64,000 bases of DNA from contig PASR01000014.1 of the NCBI GenBank assembly GCA_002713365.1, positions 90,133 to 154,132 of the forward strand, in the 5' to 3' direction. This stretch comes from Rhodospirillaceae bacterium. GTDB lineage: Bacteria; Pseudomonadota; Alphaproteobacteria; UBA6615. Numbering within the stretch: the stretch's first letter is position 1; each line of letters opens with the position of its first letter. Positions 1-8,943 of the stretch are shown piece after piece. Both the position numbers and the translations under genes were made by a program. The notes under the pieces are model-generated. The model did no database searches. It was not told the origin of the DNA and saw nothing but the letters and a program-made list of their open reading frames with translations.

Positions 1-1
1 A

Positions 2-1063
2 AACTCATGGGAAGAATTAGCCAAAATGGATAGAAACCAGGCCACTGAGGTTATGGTATCAGCAGGAATAAAAACCCTAAAAGAAAAATATTTACTAGGA
101 AATATAGGAGGCGTAATAGGTTTAGGTGGTGCTAATGGCACTTCTATGGCTTGTTCTCTGATGCGTTCATTGCCTCCACTAGTGCCTAAAGTTATGGTAA
201 GTGCAGTTGCTGCAACTGCTGCGGTTCAATGGTACATAGCTGAAAGTGATATAGTTATGTTTCCTTCCATTGGCGATTTTACTTTGAATAGAATTACCCG
301 AGGCGTACTCCAGAACGCTGCAACTGCTCTGGCTGCAATGACCTGCGCGATGGCTAACGACACTGAAAAAAAACAAGACGAACCTTTACTTATTGGGGTT
401 TCCTCATTTGGGGGAACATCTGGTTGTGTAGATGTTGTTACTGATGGATTAGTTAGTGAGGGATATGAGGTAATACATTTTCATGCATCAGGCCCAGGTG
501 GTAAAGCACTTGAATCGCTGGCACAAAAAGGCGAGTTAGCTGGGGTAGTGGATATTACTACCCATGAACTTACGGATTATATAGTTGATGGTGTATACAG
601 TGCTGGTGAGAATCGCTTAACTGCTGCTAGTGCTGCAGGTCTGCCACAGGTAATTGTTCCAGGTGCAATTGATCATTCGAATTTTTGGGTAAATATGGTT
701 CCTGAAAAATACTCTGATCGCGAGTTTTTCCAATATAATGCTCAAAATATTTTAATGCGCACTAATGCTTTTGAATATGAAAAACTTGGAAAATTGATGG
801 CCGAACGTTTAAATCAAGCGGAAGAAAATTTTGTGGTCGTTATTCCATTGCGAGGTTTTAGTGAGCATACAAAAAGAAACACCCATGATCTTGGGGGGAA
901 TATTTTAGGTTCATGGGATAGACCCGGTGATGACAGGGTCTTTTACGAAACCCTAAAGAAAAACCTTATAAGGGGTGAAGTAGCTGAGTTGGACCTTCAT
1001 ATAAATGATCCTAAATTTGGCAGTGCGTGCCTCAAGTATTTTACACAATTGATTCAAAAGTAG
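2..1063 (+). CDS. Tm-1-like ATP-binding (UPF0261) protein, 5' end cut by window
   Basis: The frame is open to the left edge, so the first ATG at 26 is internal and about 50 N-terminal residues are missing compared with the roughly 400-residue family. Visible hallmarks are the glycine-rich GLGGANGTS segment, the following LPPLVPKVMVSAVA strand, and a C-terminal PLRGFSEHT...DLHINDPKF block typical of UPF0261/Tm-1-like proteins. The plant member Tm-1 binds ATP and inhibits a tobamovirus replicase; bacterial members have no settled role and often sit near catabolic genes. The flavoprotein gene starts 33 bases downstream on the same strand, so the two are probably cotranscribed. Family assignment is firm; function is unknown. 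Confidence 0.85.
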   Translation, partial: NSWEELAKMDRNQATEVMVSAGIKTLKEKYLLGNIGGVIGLGGANGTSMACSLMRSLPPLVPKVMVSAVAATAAVQWYIAESDIVMFPSIGDFTLNRITRGVLQNAATALAAMTCAMANDTEKKQDEPLLIGVSSFGGTSGCVDVVTDGLVSEGYEVIHFHASGPGGKALESLAQKGELAGVVDITTHELTDYIVDGVYSAGENRLTAASAAGLPQVIVPGAIDHSNFWVNMVPEKYSDREFFQYNAQNILMRTNAFEYEKLGKLMAERLNQAEENFVVVIPLRGFSEHTKRNTHDLGGNILGSWDRPGDDRVFYETLKKNLIRGEVAELDLHINDPKFGSACLKYFTQLIQK

Positions 1064-1096
1064 ATTAAGAAAGTATAGGAATAGGAGAGGTTAACA

Positions 1097-2803
1097 GTGG
1101 CAATTGATATCTCAGTAGAAAATTATGAAACTGATGTACTTGTTATTGGAGGAGGTGCAGCGGGAGGTATGGCGTGCTTCGAATGCGCGGAAGCTGGCGT
1201 CAGAGTTACTTTAGTTGGTAAAAGTAGACCTCCGAGCGGCACTACATCAGTTGCAAGAGGCGGGTTTGCTGCTGCTATGGGAAAAGATGATAGCCCTGCT
1301 CAACACTTAGCTGATCTTCTCGAGGGTGATGGTGGTGAGCTGATTGACCCCGAGCTAGCGGGAATCTGGTGTGAAGATATAGTCGAAATAGTTAATGATT
1401 TACGAGAATGGGGGGCTGACTTTGTAACTAATGAGGATGGAGATTTAGATTTAAAAATGTTTCCTAATCACAGCAAACCTCGGGCTGTTCATCATTATGA
1501 TACAACTGGTAATATGGTTACCAAAACTCTAGCAAAGAAAATACGACCCGACCAACGTATAGAACAACACTCTAATACTTCTATTGTTGATTTAATTGTT
1601 GAAGAAAACCGCATTATCGGTGCTTGGGGTGTAAACTATAATAAGGGTACCTTAGTTGCCTATTCCGCTAAAGAAATTATTTTGGCTACTGGAGGTGGAA
1701 GCGGTCTTTTTTATGTAAATGATAACCCTCCACAAGTCACGGGTGATGGTTATGTAATGGGTTATCGTGCTGGCGTAGCGTTATTAGGAAGTGAGATGAT
1801 AGACTTTCAGGCTATGTGTTGTTCACCCGAGGAGTTATTTGGGTTTGCCCCTCATCCGACAGGTTTTATTAATGCAGGTGCCGTTTTTCGTAATAGGGAC
1901 GGAGAGTTGTTTCTAAAACGTTATTTTCCGGACACAGCTGAAAAGAGCACAAGAAGCGAAGTTATTCTAGCTATGGCCAAAGAGATACACGCAGGACGAG
2001 CAGGACTAACTGGCGGTATTTTTATGGATGCAACAGAAGTTCCAATGGAAATTATTCAAAAGCAGATCCCTCATGTTTATAAAACGTGTCTTCATAGGGG
2101 TATTGATATTAGTAAAACGCCTTTGGAGGTTGCTCCAGGAAGCCACACGTGGCTCGGGGGACTTGAAATTGACATAGATGGTAGGACACCAATGAGTGGT
2201 TTATGGGCAGCTGGAGAAACTGGAGGAGGAATTCACGGTGGTAATAGGATAGGCGGATCGGCATTATCGTCTGCCCTTGTCTTTGGTCGTAGAGCTGGTA
2301 AAGCTGCCGCCCGTTTGGCTAAGAGTGAAAGTTCTATACCAGTCAGAGTTGAGGTTCCAGATGAGGCGAATGATATGCTAGTCGATTTAATAAGCCGTGA
2401 TGAGGGGCCACTGCAGGCGGATGTTAGATTGCGTTGTCGAATGCTAGCTCATGATCAACTTGGATCAATTAGAAGCTCTGATGGTTGTAAATCTGCATTA
2501 GCCGAGTATTCGAAGATAGAAACTGAAGAAATCCCTCGTATGCGACTTTCGGAAGAAGCAAAGAAATCACAGAAACTAAGGGGTCAAGAACTAGAAAGTG
2601 CTTTGTCTGTATCAAATTTAGCGCTTTTGGGACGACTATTGGCCACTGCATCACTAGCACGTGAAGAAAGTCGTGGAGCACATTACCGAACTGATTTCCC
2701 GGATAAAGATGACAAAAACTGGGGTGCAGTAACACGACTAGAGAAGGGGCTAAACGGCGAAATTATTATTAAAAAGGATTCACTAAAACAAGATATTTCA
2801 TAA
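1097..2803 (+). CDS. FAD-dependent fumarate reductase/succinate dehydrogenase-type flavoprotein
   Basis: 568 residues, GTG start, preceded by an AGGAGAGG ribosome site at 1083-1090. The N-terminus carries a dinucleotide-binding IGGGAAGG motif (residues 17-24). A GTTSVARGGFAAA loop follows, then the HHYDTTGNM segment matching the substrate/FAD loop of the FrdA/SdhA/NadB superfamily. A late block around SHTWLGGLEID...LWAAGETGGG...NRIGGSAL is the usual flavin-binding C-terminal signature. No iron-sulfur or membrane-anchor subunit gene is adjacent, so it is unlikely to be the respiratory complex. A soluble desaturase or reductase acting on a dicarboxylate-like or enoyl substrate is more plausible. 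Substrate not determinable. Its stop codon overlaps a short palindrome shared with the convergent gene. Confidence 0.85.
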   Translation: MAIDISVENYETDVLVIGGGAAGGMACFECAEAGVRVTLVGKSRPPSGTTSVARGGFAAAMGKDDSPAQHLADLLEGDGGELIDPELAGIWCEDIVEIVNDLREWGADFVTNEDGDLDLKMFPNHSKPRAVHHYDTTGNMVTKTLAKKIRPDQRIEQHSNTSIVDLIVEENRIIGAWGVNYNKGTLVAYSAKEIILATGGGSGLFYVNDNPPQVTGDGYVMGYRAGVALLGSEMIDFQAMCCSPEELFGFAPHPTGFINAGAVFRNRDGELFLKRYFPDTAEKSTRSEVILAMAKEIHAGRAGLTGGIFMDATEVPMEIIQKQIPHVYKTCLHRGIDISKTPLEVAPGSHTWLGGLEIDIDGRTPMSGLWAAGETGGGIHGGNRIGGSALSSALVFGRRAGKAAARLAKSESSIPVRVEVPDEANDMLVDLISRDEGPLQADVRLRCRMLAHDQLGSIRSSDGCKSALAEYSKIETEEIPRMRLSEEAKKSQKLRGQELESALSVSNLALLGRLLATASLAREESRGAHYRTDFPDKDDKNWGAVTRLEKGLNGEIIIKKDSLKQDIS

Positions 2804-2820
2804 AAGTTACGGTAACTTTT
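2802..2820. terminator. Shared AT-rich palindrome between convergent genes
   Basis: AAAAGTTAC, one G, then GTAACTTTT form a nearly perfect 19-base palindrome. It overlaps both the TAA stop of the flavoprotein gene (2801-2803) and the stop of the minus-strand dehydrogenase (2819-2821). Each strand ends in TTTT, so a weak bidirectional intrinsic terminator is likely, although the stem is short and poor in G+C. Confidence 0.5.
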
Positions 2821-3835
2821 AGTAATGTTCCATAATTATTTTCATTCTTTGTGGTGCGTCAGTACCAACCATTTCCATTGCTTTTCCAAGTTGATCAAGA
2901 GGAAGTATATCACTGATTAGTGGGTTTAAGTTTATTTTTCCACTTTCAAACATTTCCAAACATGCAGAAAAATCTTTGTCTGTTGCGGCCCTTGCATTGA
3001 TAAACTGTATTTCCTTAAAATACATATCATAAAATGGTAGAGCACCTTCCGTATTGGTATGGATACCATAACCAAGGACACGACCTCCTAGTCTAACTAG
3101 ATCCATTGCTTGGGCCAAAACGGATAGTTTACCGGCTGATTCAATAACCAAGTCAGCTCCGATGCCATTAGTAGCTTCTAGCACAAGTTGTTTTGTTAGA
3201 TCGTTGGGCTCTAGTGTAATATCTGCGCCTATACTTTCAGCCACCTCGCGTTTCCACTTGCTACGAGTAATACCGATTATAGTTTTTGCACCTCTTGCTT
3301 TTGCGAGTTGTACATGCAGCAGTCCACCGACACCCAGACCTAGAACTACTACTGTGTCATTAATTGAAACGCTAGCCATTTGCTGTGCATGCATTACGGT
3401 GGTTAAAACTTGTATTAATGGTGCTTCCTGGTTAGTAATTTTGTCGGGCATAGCAAAAACGTTTTTTGGGGGAACGGCTACATACTCTGCAAATCCGCCG
3501 TCCTGGTCGCGACCTATTAATCCTCCATTAGGGCAAAGTTGAGTTTGACCTATGTTACAATGAAAACATTCTCCACAATATAGAACCGGATCTACAATGA
3601 CTCTTGATCCAACCTTAGGACTCGCCGAATCTCCTGCTTGAGTAACTTCACCTATCATCTCATGACCCATAATGAGAGGGTAATTGGCTGGGATTCCCCC
3701 ACTAAATATCTTTAAGTCAGTTCCACAAACTCCCGAATGAGTAATACGAACAACACTATTGCCATCATCTGCATTAGGGTTTTCAACTTCCTCCAGTCCT
3801 ACTTTGTTTGGAGCTCCCAGTAGCATTGCCTTCAT
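2819..3835 (-). CDS. Zinc-dependent medium-chain alcohol/polyol dehydrogenase (MDR)
   Basis: 338 residues, the usual MDR length. The catalytic-zinc ligands Cys37 (GVCGTD) and His58-Glu59 (GHEMIGEV) are present, as is the structural zinc set Cys87/90/93/101 (CGECFHC...C). A GLGVGG nucleotide motif lies near residue 170. These features put it in the zinc-binding threonine/sorbitol/alcohol dehydrogenase group oxidising a secondary alcohol with NAD(P). The D-2-hydroxyacid dehydrogenase gene lies 51 bases upstream on the same strand, and the two probably form part of one transcript. Substrate cannot be assigned. Confidence 0.88.
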   Translation of the reverse strand: MKAMLLGAPNKVGLEEVENPNADDGNSVVRITHSGVCGTDLKIFSGGIPANYPLIMGHEMIGEVTQAGDSASPKVGSRVIVDPVLYCGECFHCNIGQTQLCPNGGLIGRDQDGGFAEYVAVPPKNVFAMPDKITNQEAPLIQVLTTVMHAQQMASVSINDTVVVLGLGVGGLLHVQLAKARGAKTIIGITRSKWKREVAESIGADITLEPNDLTKQLVLEATNGIGADLVIESAGKLSVLAQAMDLVRLGGRVLGYGIHTNTEGALPFYDMYFKEIQFINARAATDKDFSACLEMFESGKINLNPLISDILPLDQLGKAMEMVGTDAPQRMKIIMEHY

Positions 3836-3886
3836 TCTTTATAACTCCTCTACTATAAAATTATATTCATATGCTGCAGTCGCTAT

Positions 3887-4861
3887 TTATTTTGTGAAAA
3901 CATCCGGGTTCACGGGAAACTTAGGCTTCGCTCCGTTTAGTACAGCAGCAACATCTTTTGCAACAGTTGTTTGCAGATCGAGTAAAGCATCTTCAGAATA
4001 AAAGCCTGTATGCGGAGTGAGTATTAGATCTTCTCTACCAAATAAAGGGCTGTCTGATGACGGAGGTTCTTGAGGTAAAACGTCAAGCGCAGCCCCTCCT
4101 ATTTCTCCTTTTTCTAGAGCTTCAACTAATGCATCAATATCCACTAGTGGTCCTCTGGAGGTATTTATTAGCAAGGCATCATTTTTCATTTTTCTAAATG
4201 CTTCAGTACTAAACATGTTTTGTGTCTCTGGAGTTAACGGTGCGTGCACTGATATATAGTCGGACTTTTCGTATAGTTCTTCTAATTCTACTTTTTGGGT
4301 GTTCATTTTAGTAAAAAGATCATCTGGTGCATATGGATCTGCAGCAATAGTTTTAATGCCGAATGCTTGCGCTTTTCCCACTACTGCTTGCGCAATATTC
4401 CCTAACCCTACTAAACCAAGGGTGCGGCCTTTCAGACGTCTAATAGGTACAACAGCAGGCATTTCCCAGCGTCCATTATGAACCATTTGGTTAGAGAATG
4501 GAATTTTACGTGCCAGAGCTAGTAAAGTTGTCATAGCATGGTCAGATACCTCGTCGAGGCAATATAGGGGAGCGTATGTAACTACAATACCAGCCTCAGT
4601 AGCGGCTTCAATATCTATATTATCAGTTCCCACACCAAAACGCCATATTACTTTACATTTTTCCAATCCATTAATGACTTCAGCTGTAATTTGGGCATAC
4701 GTTACAAATAATGCTTCTGCATCTCGGGCAACTGATAAAATTGCTTCTTTACTTGGGTTTTCAGACCTTTCTAGACTGACATTTAAATCTGCAAGAACTT
4801 TTTCTGCAGGTTCCCAGTTAGGAAACACTGTATCGGCGATGGCAACTAATATTTTGCTCAT
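3887..4861 (-). CDS. D-isomer-specific 2-hydroxyacid dehydrogenase, NAD-binding
   Basis: 324 residues, typical length. The central Rossmann motif GLVGLGNIAQ is present. The catalytic set can be read as Arg in NTSRGPLVD, Glu in DVLPQEPP and His in LTPHTGF, so the enzyme should be active. It reversibly reduces a 2-keto acid to a D-2-hydroxy acid; phosphoglycerate dehydrogenase-like, glyoxylate/hydroxypyruvate reductase and CtBP-like members share this core. There is no C-terminal ACT domain, so a biosynthetic SerA role is unlikely. Upstream lies a 119-base AT-rich gap holding a probable promoter, with no clear motif. Confidence 0.88.
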   Translation of the reverse strand: MSKILVAIADTVFPNWEPAEKVLADLNVSLERSENPSKEAILSVARDAEALFVTYAQITAEVINGLEKCKVIWRFGVGTDNIDIEAATEAGIVVTYAPLYCLDEVSDHAMTTLLALARKIPFSNQMVHNGRWEMPAVVPIRRLKGRTLGLVGLGNIAQAVVGKAQAFGIKTIAADPYAPDDLFTKMNTQKVELEELYEKSDYISVHAPLTPETQNMFSTEAFRKMKNDALLINTSRGPLVDIDALVEALEKGEIGGAALDVLPQEPPSSDSPLFGREDLILTPHTGFYSEDALLDLQTTVAKDVAAVLNGAKPKFPVNPDVFTK

Positions 4862-4980
4862 TTTTTCCTCTTAGTATTTGTTCATTAAGACAGATTCTAG
4901 GTCTAATCTTTTGTATTAAAAAATGATATTTACATTGGGTATAAAATAAAAATTCTGAAAGAGCTATCATATTTATATAT

Positions 4981-6000
4981 TTATAATATTGAATAAAACC
5001 AGACACCATCTTTACTTTTTTCTCGCTTAATACGTCTAAGAGAAATTAAATGGTTAAGATGAGCCAAGGTTTCAGTGACAGCTAGGCTGGATTGGAGGCT
5101 GTCAAGATCGCTCGAGAAAGATTTACTAGCTATAGTGTTTGCTGTGGATGATTCGGTACACAGAAGCGCCATCTGTTCTAGTCTTTCATCATGATGTTCT
5201 AACAGCTTATCAAGACGATAGTGAATTCCATAAAATGGTTCATTATGCGAAGGAAGAACGAGAGTAGTATCGGGTAATTTACTACGAAATGAAGAAGTTG
5301 TTTTTAAAAAATCACCTAAGGGGTTTTCCCCACCGTCACCAGGGAAAAGTGATACATTAGGTGATATCTTAGGTAAAACTTGATCGCCAGCTATCAGAAC
5401 ATTTAGATCAGAACAGTAGATTGAGACGTGCTCAGGAGCATGTCCACGTCCAATCATTACTTCCCAGGATTTTCCTCCTATATTAAAGAGCATTCCGTCA
5501 TACATAGTTGTATGCAAATCTGGTGTTGGGCTCATGCGGCTATTATATCCAGACCACAGTGAGTGGGTTGTATTTATCATTTCTTCTGAACAGCCGGCAC
5601 TACGAAAAAAGGAAAATACATTTTCTGTCCATGCTTCATCAGGTCCCCCAGTTAATAAACGTGTTCGTTCCCACTCAGTTTTGCTCATCCATAATTGTGA
5701 ATCAAATTTTTCTGTTAACCATCCCGCTAGACCAGCATGATCTGAATGAAAGTGAGTTACAATTATTCTCTTTATGAGCCTTTTTTGGAGATGACTATTA
5801 CTAATCAGAGTCCAAGCTTTACGCGCTTCTTCCATTGCCATTCCTGTGTCAATCAAAGTCCAGCTATCGCCGTCTTCTAGCAACCAAAGATTTACATGGT
5901 TAAGCCGGAATGGCAGCGGCATACGTATCCAATATATGCCTGGTGCTACTAGCTGAACTTCGCCATTTTTAGGAATTTTAGTAAAAGGATATTCAATCAT
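4981..6000 (-). CDS. Metallo-beta-lactamase-fold hydrolase
   Basis: 339 residues. The dinuclear metal motif THFHSDHAG supplies His83, His85, Asp87 and His88. Further ligands appear in GRGHAPEH, LIAGDQVLP and LPSHNEPF. The N-terminal strand pattern ending LIDTGM is standard for the fold. A C-terminal helical extension of about 70 residues resembles the LACTB2-like/flavoprotein-free MBL group that hydrolyses thioesters, lactones or nucleic acids. Located between two catabolic genes on the same strand, it most plausibly acts as a thioesterase or lactonase, but this is inference from neighbours. Confidence 0.85.
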   Translation of the reverse strand: MIEYPFTKIPKNGEVQLVAPGIYWIRMPLPFRLNHVNLWLLEDGDSWTLIDTGMAMEEARKAWTLISNSHLQKRLIKRIIVTHFHSDHAGLAGWLTEKFDSQLWMSKTEWERTRLLTGGPDEAWTENVFSFFRSAGCSEEMINTTHSLWSGYNSRMSPTPDLHTTMYDGMLFNIGGKSWEVMIGRGHAPEHVSIYCSDLNVLIAGDQVLPKISPNVSLFPGDGGENPLGDFLKTTSSFRSKLPDTTLVLPSHNEPFYGIHYRLDKLLEHHDERLEQMALLCTESSTANTIASKSFSSDLDSLQSSLAVTETLAHLNHLISLRRIKREKSKDGVWFYSIL

Positions 6001-6073
6001 ATTAAAAAAATCATGATTTAAAGCTTCAGGAACAATAGAGATACTCTATACATCTCTACTATAGTTGGCGGAG

Positions 6074-6919
6074 TTATGCTTTATACTTTACTACTTTGCT
6101 TTTGTGTTCTCCTAACCCTTCTACACCGCACGTTACTATATCACCTGCTTTAAGAAATACCTGAGGTTTCATTCCTAATCCAACACCTGAAGGTGTTCCA
6201 GTATAAATTACATCGCCAGGATATAGGGTAATCATTTTGCTCATATTGCTTATGATTGCCGCACAATTAAATATCATGTCTGAGGTGTTACTGTCTTGGT
6301 AGCGTTTACCGTTAACTTCAAGCCAAAGCCTTAGTTTTTGAGGGTTTTTAACTTCATCTGAGGTAACTAACCATGGTCCTAATGGAGCAAAAGTATCTGG
6401 GCTTTTTCCCATTATCCATTGTAAGCCGCCATGTTCTAGCAAGAAAGCTCTTTCGGATACTTCATTTCCTGTTGCATATCCAGCAACATATTTAAGAGCA
6501 TCTCGTTTACTTACATGACGAGTTTTACGCCCAATTACCAAGCACAGTTCGATTTCCCAGTCTGTTTTTTTTGATCCCTTAGGTAAAACAATTGCATCTT
6601 TATGACCTGTTAACGGACAAGTTTTGGTAAATACAAATGGTTCTGATGGAACTTTTACTCCTGCTTCTTTGGCATGTAGGGCATAATTAAGTGCAATGGC
6701 AAACGTTCTTCGAGGTACAACAGGTGGTCCCAAGCGTGGTCTGCCTCTAACAAGTGGTAATTGATTTTCTTTTAGTTTAGAGATTTTATTTAAACTAGCT
6801 GGGGCTAGAGCATCTCCATCAAAATCATTAATTAACTTAGATAGATCTCGAATTTTTCCATTACTATCTAGTAAACCCGGCTTTTCCTTGCCGGCAGGCC
6901 CGTAACGTAAAAGTTTCAT
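6074..6919 (-). CDS. Fumarylacetoacetate hydrolase (FAH) family protein
   Basis: 281 residues, the usual size for single-domain FAH proteins. Metal-binding acidic residues appear in DWEIELCLVIG, and the C-terminal family signature reads PGDVIYTGTPSGVG. Members cleave or hydrate/decarboxylate 2,4-diketo acids, often at the end of aromatic ring-cleavage routes (HpcE-like, acylpyruvate hydrolase). A weak hairpin (arms 6036-6042 and 6052-6058) lies in the gap before the metallo-hydrolase gene. A second FAH paralogue lies at 53110-53964. The exact acylpyruvate substrate is not readable from sequence. Confidence 0.88.
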   Translation of the reverse strand: MKLLRYGPAGKEKPGLLDSNGKIRDLSKLINDFDGDALAPASLNKISKLKENQLPLVRGRPRLGPPVVPRRTFAIALNYALHAKEAGVKVPSEPFVFTKTCPLTGHKDAIVLPKGSKKTDWEIELCLVIGRKTRHVSKRDALKYVAGYATGNEVSERAFLLEHGGLQWIMGKSPDTFAPLGPWLVTSDEVKNPQKLRLWLEVNGKRYQDSNTSDMIFNCAAIISNMSKMITLYPGDVIYTGTPSGVGLGMKPQVFLKAGDIVTCGVEGLGEHKSKVVKYKA

Positions 6920-7049
6920 ATTTATTATCCCTTGAGATTTTTGAGGTAAACATCATTTTTTATCTTAAATAATTATCATCATAGAATTAAAAAAGGAACC
7001 ATAACTATAGTTTAAATATGTCCCATAAATATAATTTATATACATAATG

Positions 7050-7391
7050 TCAGGAGATTTTATTCAGACGAAGCTTTAAACTTTCTCCAAGCCATATAGC
7101 AAAACTTGTATGATCAGCAATATCATCTCCTGTTAAAGGATGAACTAAGATTGATAAACCATCTCGATTAAATGACATCCAAGTAACTAAACTAGAAAAT
7201 ATGTCAGCTTTAAATTCAACTTGGTACATCCCTTTTGGATGCGGCCCTACTGGATTTTCATGCCATCGACCTAGATTTACATTAAATCGGGTTTTCATGC
7301 GTCTTCTAAGTCGATCAGCTACTTTTTTATTATCAGAATCATAATAAACGTGAGCATGATAACCAGCAATTGACTCAATAGTTTTGGACAT
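7050..7391 (-). CDS. DOPA 4,5-dioxygenase family protein
   Basis: 113 residues, matching the small bacterial DOPA 4,5-dioxygenase-like family. The N-terminal YHAHVYYD motif supplies His12 and His14. The middle segment W-x3-PVGPHPKGMYQVEF and the ILVHPLTGDD segment contain the other conserved histidines thought to hold non-haem iron. Plant and fungal relatives perform extradiol cleavage of DOPA; most bacterial members are uncharacterised. Its proximity to an FAH-family gene on the same strand is consistent with ring-cleavage chemistry, but this is inference. It diverges from egtB across a 253-base gap holding candidate promoters. Confidence 0.8.
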   Translation of the reverse strand: MSKTIESIAGYHAHVYYDSDNKKVADRLRRRMKTRFNVNLGRWHENPVGPHPKGMYQVEFKADIFSSLVTWMSFNRDGLSILVHPLTGDDIADHTSFAIWLGESLKLRLNKIS

Positions 7392-7419
7392 ATTATAAAA
7401 ATAACCAACAAAAGCTTTG

Positions 7420-7465
7420 CGTCAACCGTAAGTGCATAAAGAAATGTATTCACTTTATGTTGACG
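7420..7465. promoter_or_regulatory. Inverted repeat with back-to-back TTGACG boxes, divergent promoter candidate
   Basis: CGTCAAC at 7420-7426 is mirrored by GTTGACG at 7459-7465, with an inner ATAAAG/CTTTAT pair (7435-7440/7453-7458). The outer arms each contain a TTGACG hexamer resembling a sigma-70 -35 box, pointing outward in both directions: toward egtB on the plus strand (AT-rich TTTAAA about 17 bases on) and toward the dioxygenase on the minus strand. It could equally be an operator or an RNA hairpin; no transcript data are available. Confidence 0.4.
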
Positions 7466-7644
7466 GGGTGACTGTTGGATTGTTTAAATTAATTATCCAT
7501 TGAATATAAACCTCATATCTATAGAAATTAATCATGATTTTTAACCGATACTTACTTAACAATGCGCTATGTAGGGTTTAAAGAGCTCTGGTTAATCTCA
7601 TAAGACGAAATTTACTTTTTAAAATACCATAGAGGTCAGAACTT

Positions 7645-8943
7645 TTGGTTCCTAATGTTTTTGAGTCCCACATTATAGATATAAATTCACAAGACCGTGA
7701 AGCAATATTAACTCATTTTCGCTGGGTGCGTGGCGAGACTGAACGATTGGTGGCTCCTTTATCACTAGAAGACCAAGTAGTACAATCAATGGCTGATGCA
7801 AGTCCGACTAAGTGGCATCTTGCCCACGTGACTTGGTTTTTTGAAACCTTGATACTTACCCCTTATTACAAAGGATATAGCACTCCTAACGAATGCTTTA
7901 TTTATCTATATAATTCTTATTATGAAACTATAGGCGAACGACATCCAAGACCAGAGAGAGGTTTATTGACGCGACCATCTGGCGATGAAGTTATTAGTTA
8001 TCGTAAACATGTAGATTCTGCTGTTGAGAATTTTATAGCTAACGCTGATGAAAGAACTTGGGAAATAGTGGGTCCATTGATATTACTGGGTCTGCATCAT
8101 GAGCAGCAGCATCAGGAATTAATCCTTATGGATATACTTAACGCTTTTTCCCATAATCCAATTTTTCCGAGTTATCTAGATCATATTACTCTTTCAGAAA
8201 AAAAGGCACCCAGACTAGATTGGTTTGAATTTGACGGAGGAATATATGAAATTGGACATAAAGGTGAGGAGTTTTCCTTCGATAATGAAGGCCCTCCACA
8301 TAAAGAATATCTGGAACCTTACCAAATTGCTTCAAGGTTGGTAACTAATTCTGAATGGAAAGCATTTATGTCTGATGGGGGTTACGAACGAGCGGAATTA
8401 TGGCTGTCAGATGGATGGTCCATTGTACAAAATGAAAATTGGAAAACTCCTTTGTACTGGAAACAGATTGATGGAGTTTGGATGGCCATGACATTGTCTG
8501 GGCTTCAGATGGTTAACGATGAATCCCCTGTCTGTCATGTCAGTTTTTACGAAGCAGATGCATATGCACGTTGGTCTGGAAAACGTTTACCAACTGAATC
8601 AGAGTTGGAAATAGCAGCTAGTGGAATGGAAATTAAGGGAAATTTTCAATCGAAAGGTTTATTGCAAGCAGAACCTGCTGATGGAGTGCTTTCTAGTTTT
8701 CCTGAGCAACTATTTGGAGATGTTTGGGAGTGGACTCAAAGTTCGTACAGCCCCTATCCGGGCTACAAACCAGTATCTGGGGCAGCTGGTGAATATAATG
8801 GAAAGTTTATGTCTAGCCAAATGGTATTGAGGGGGGGATCTTGTGTAACTCCAGTCGGTCATGTCCGTTCGACTTATCGAAATTTTTTCTACCCACATAT
8901 GCGATGGCAGTTTTCAGGACTGCGTTTGGCGGATAATATATGA
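7645..8943 (+). CDS. egtB: Ergothioneine biosynthesis protein EgtB (iron-dependent sulfoxide synthase)
   Basis: 432 residues. EgtB joins a thiol donor (gamma-glutamylcysteine or cysteine) to hercynine with O2. The N-terminal DinB-like domain shows WHLAH (His58/His61) and the HHEQQHQE cluster (residues 151-158) that supply the iron ligands. The C-terminal formylglycine-generating-enzyme-like domain shows GKRLPTESE, GDVWEWT and VLRGGSC, ending FSGLRLA. The only reasonable start is TTG, 8 bases after AGAGGT (7631-7636); a non-ATG start suggests moderate expression. The gene overlaps egtD by four bases (ATGA), giving a translationally coupled pair. Neither egtA nor egtC is nearby, as is usual outside actinobacteria. 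Confidence 0.93.
   Translation: MVPNVFESHIIDINSQDREAILTHFRWVRGETERLVAPLSLEDQVVQSMADASPTKWHLAHVTWFFETLILTPYYKGYSTPNECFIYLYNSYYETIGERHPRPERGLLTRPSGDEVISYRKHVDSAVENFIANADERTWEIVGPLILLGLHHEQQHQELILMDILNAFSHNPIFPSYLDHITLSEKKAPRLDWFEFDGGIYEIGHKGEEFSFDNEGPPHKEYLEPYQIASRLVTNSEWKAFMSDGGYERAELWLSDGWSIVQNENWKTPLYWKQIDGVWMAMTLSGLQMVNDESPVCHVSFYEADAYARWSGKRLPTESELEIAASGMEIKGNFQSKGLLQAEPADGVLSSFPEQLFGDVWEWTQSSYSPYPGYKPVSGAAGEYNGKFMSSQMVLRGGSCVTPVGHVRSTYRNFFYPHMRWQFSGLRLADNI

Noticed and set aside
1097..2803. Respiratory succinate dehydrogenase or L-aspartate oxidase.
   Set aside because: No SdhB/C/D or NadA/C partner genes are adjacent; only the flavoprotein fold is shared.
5508..5777. A plus-strand open frame opposite the metallo-hydrolase gene.
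   Set aside because: It lies entirely within a well-supported gene on the other strand and has no family motif or ribosome site.
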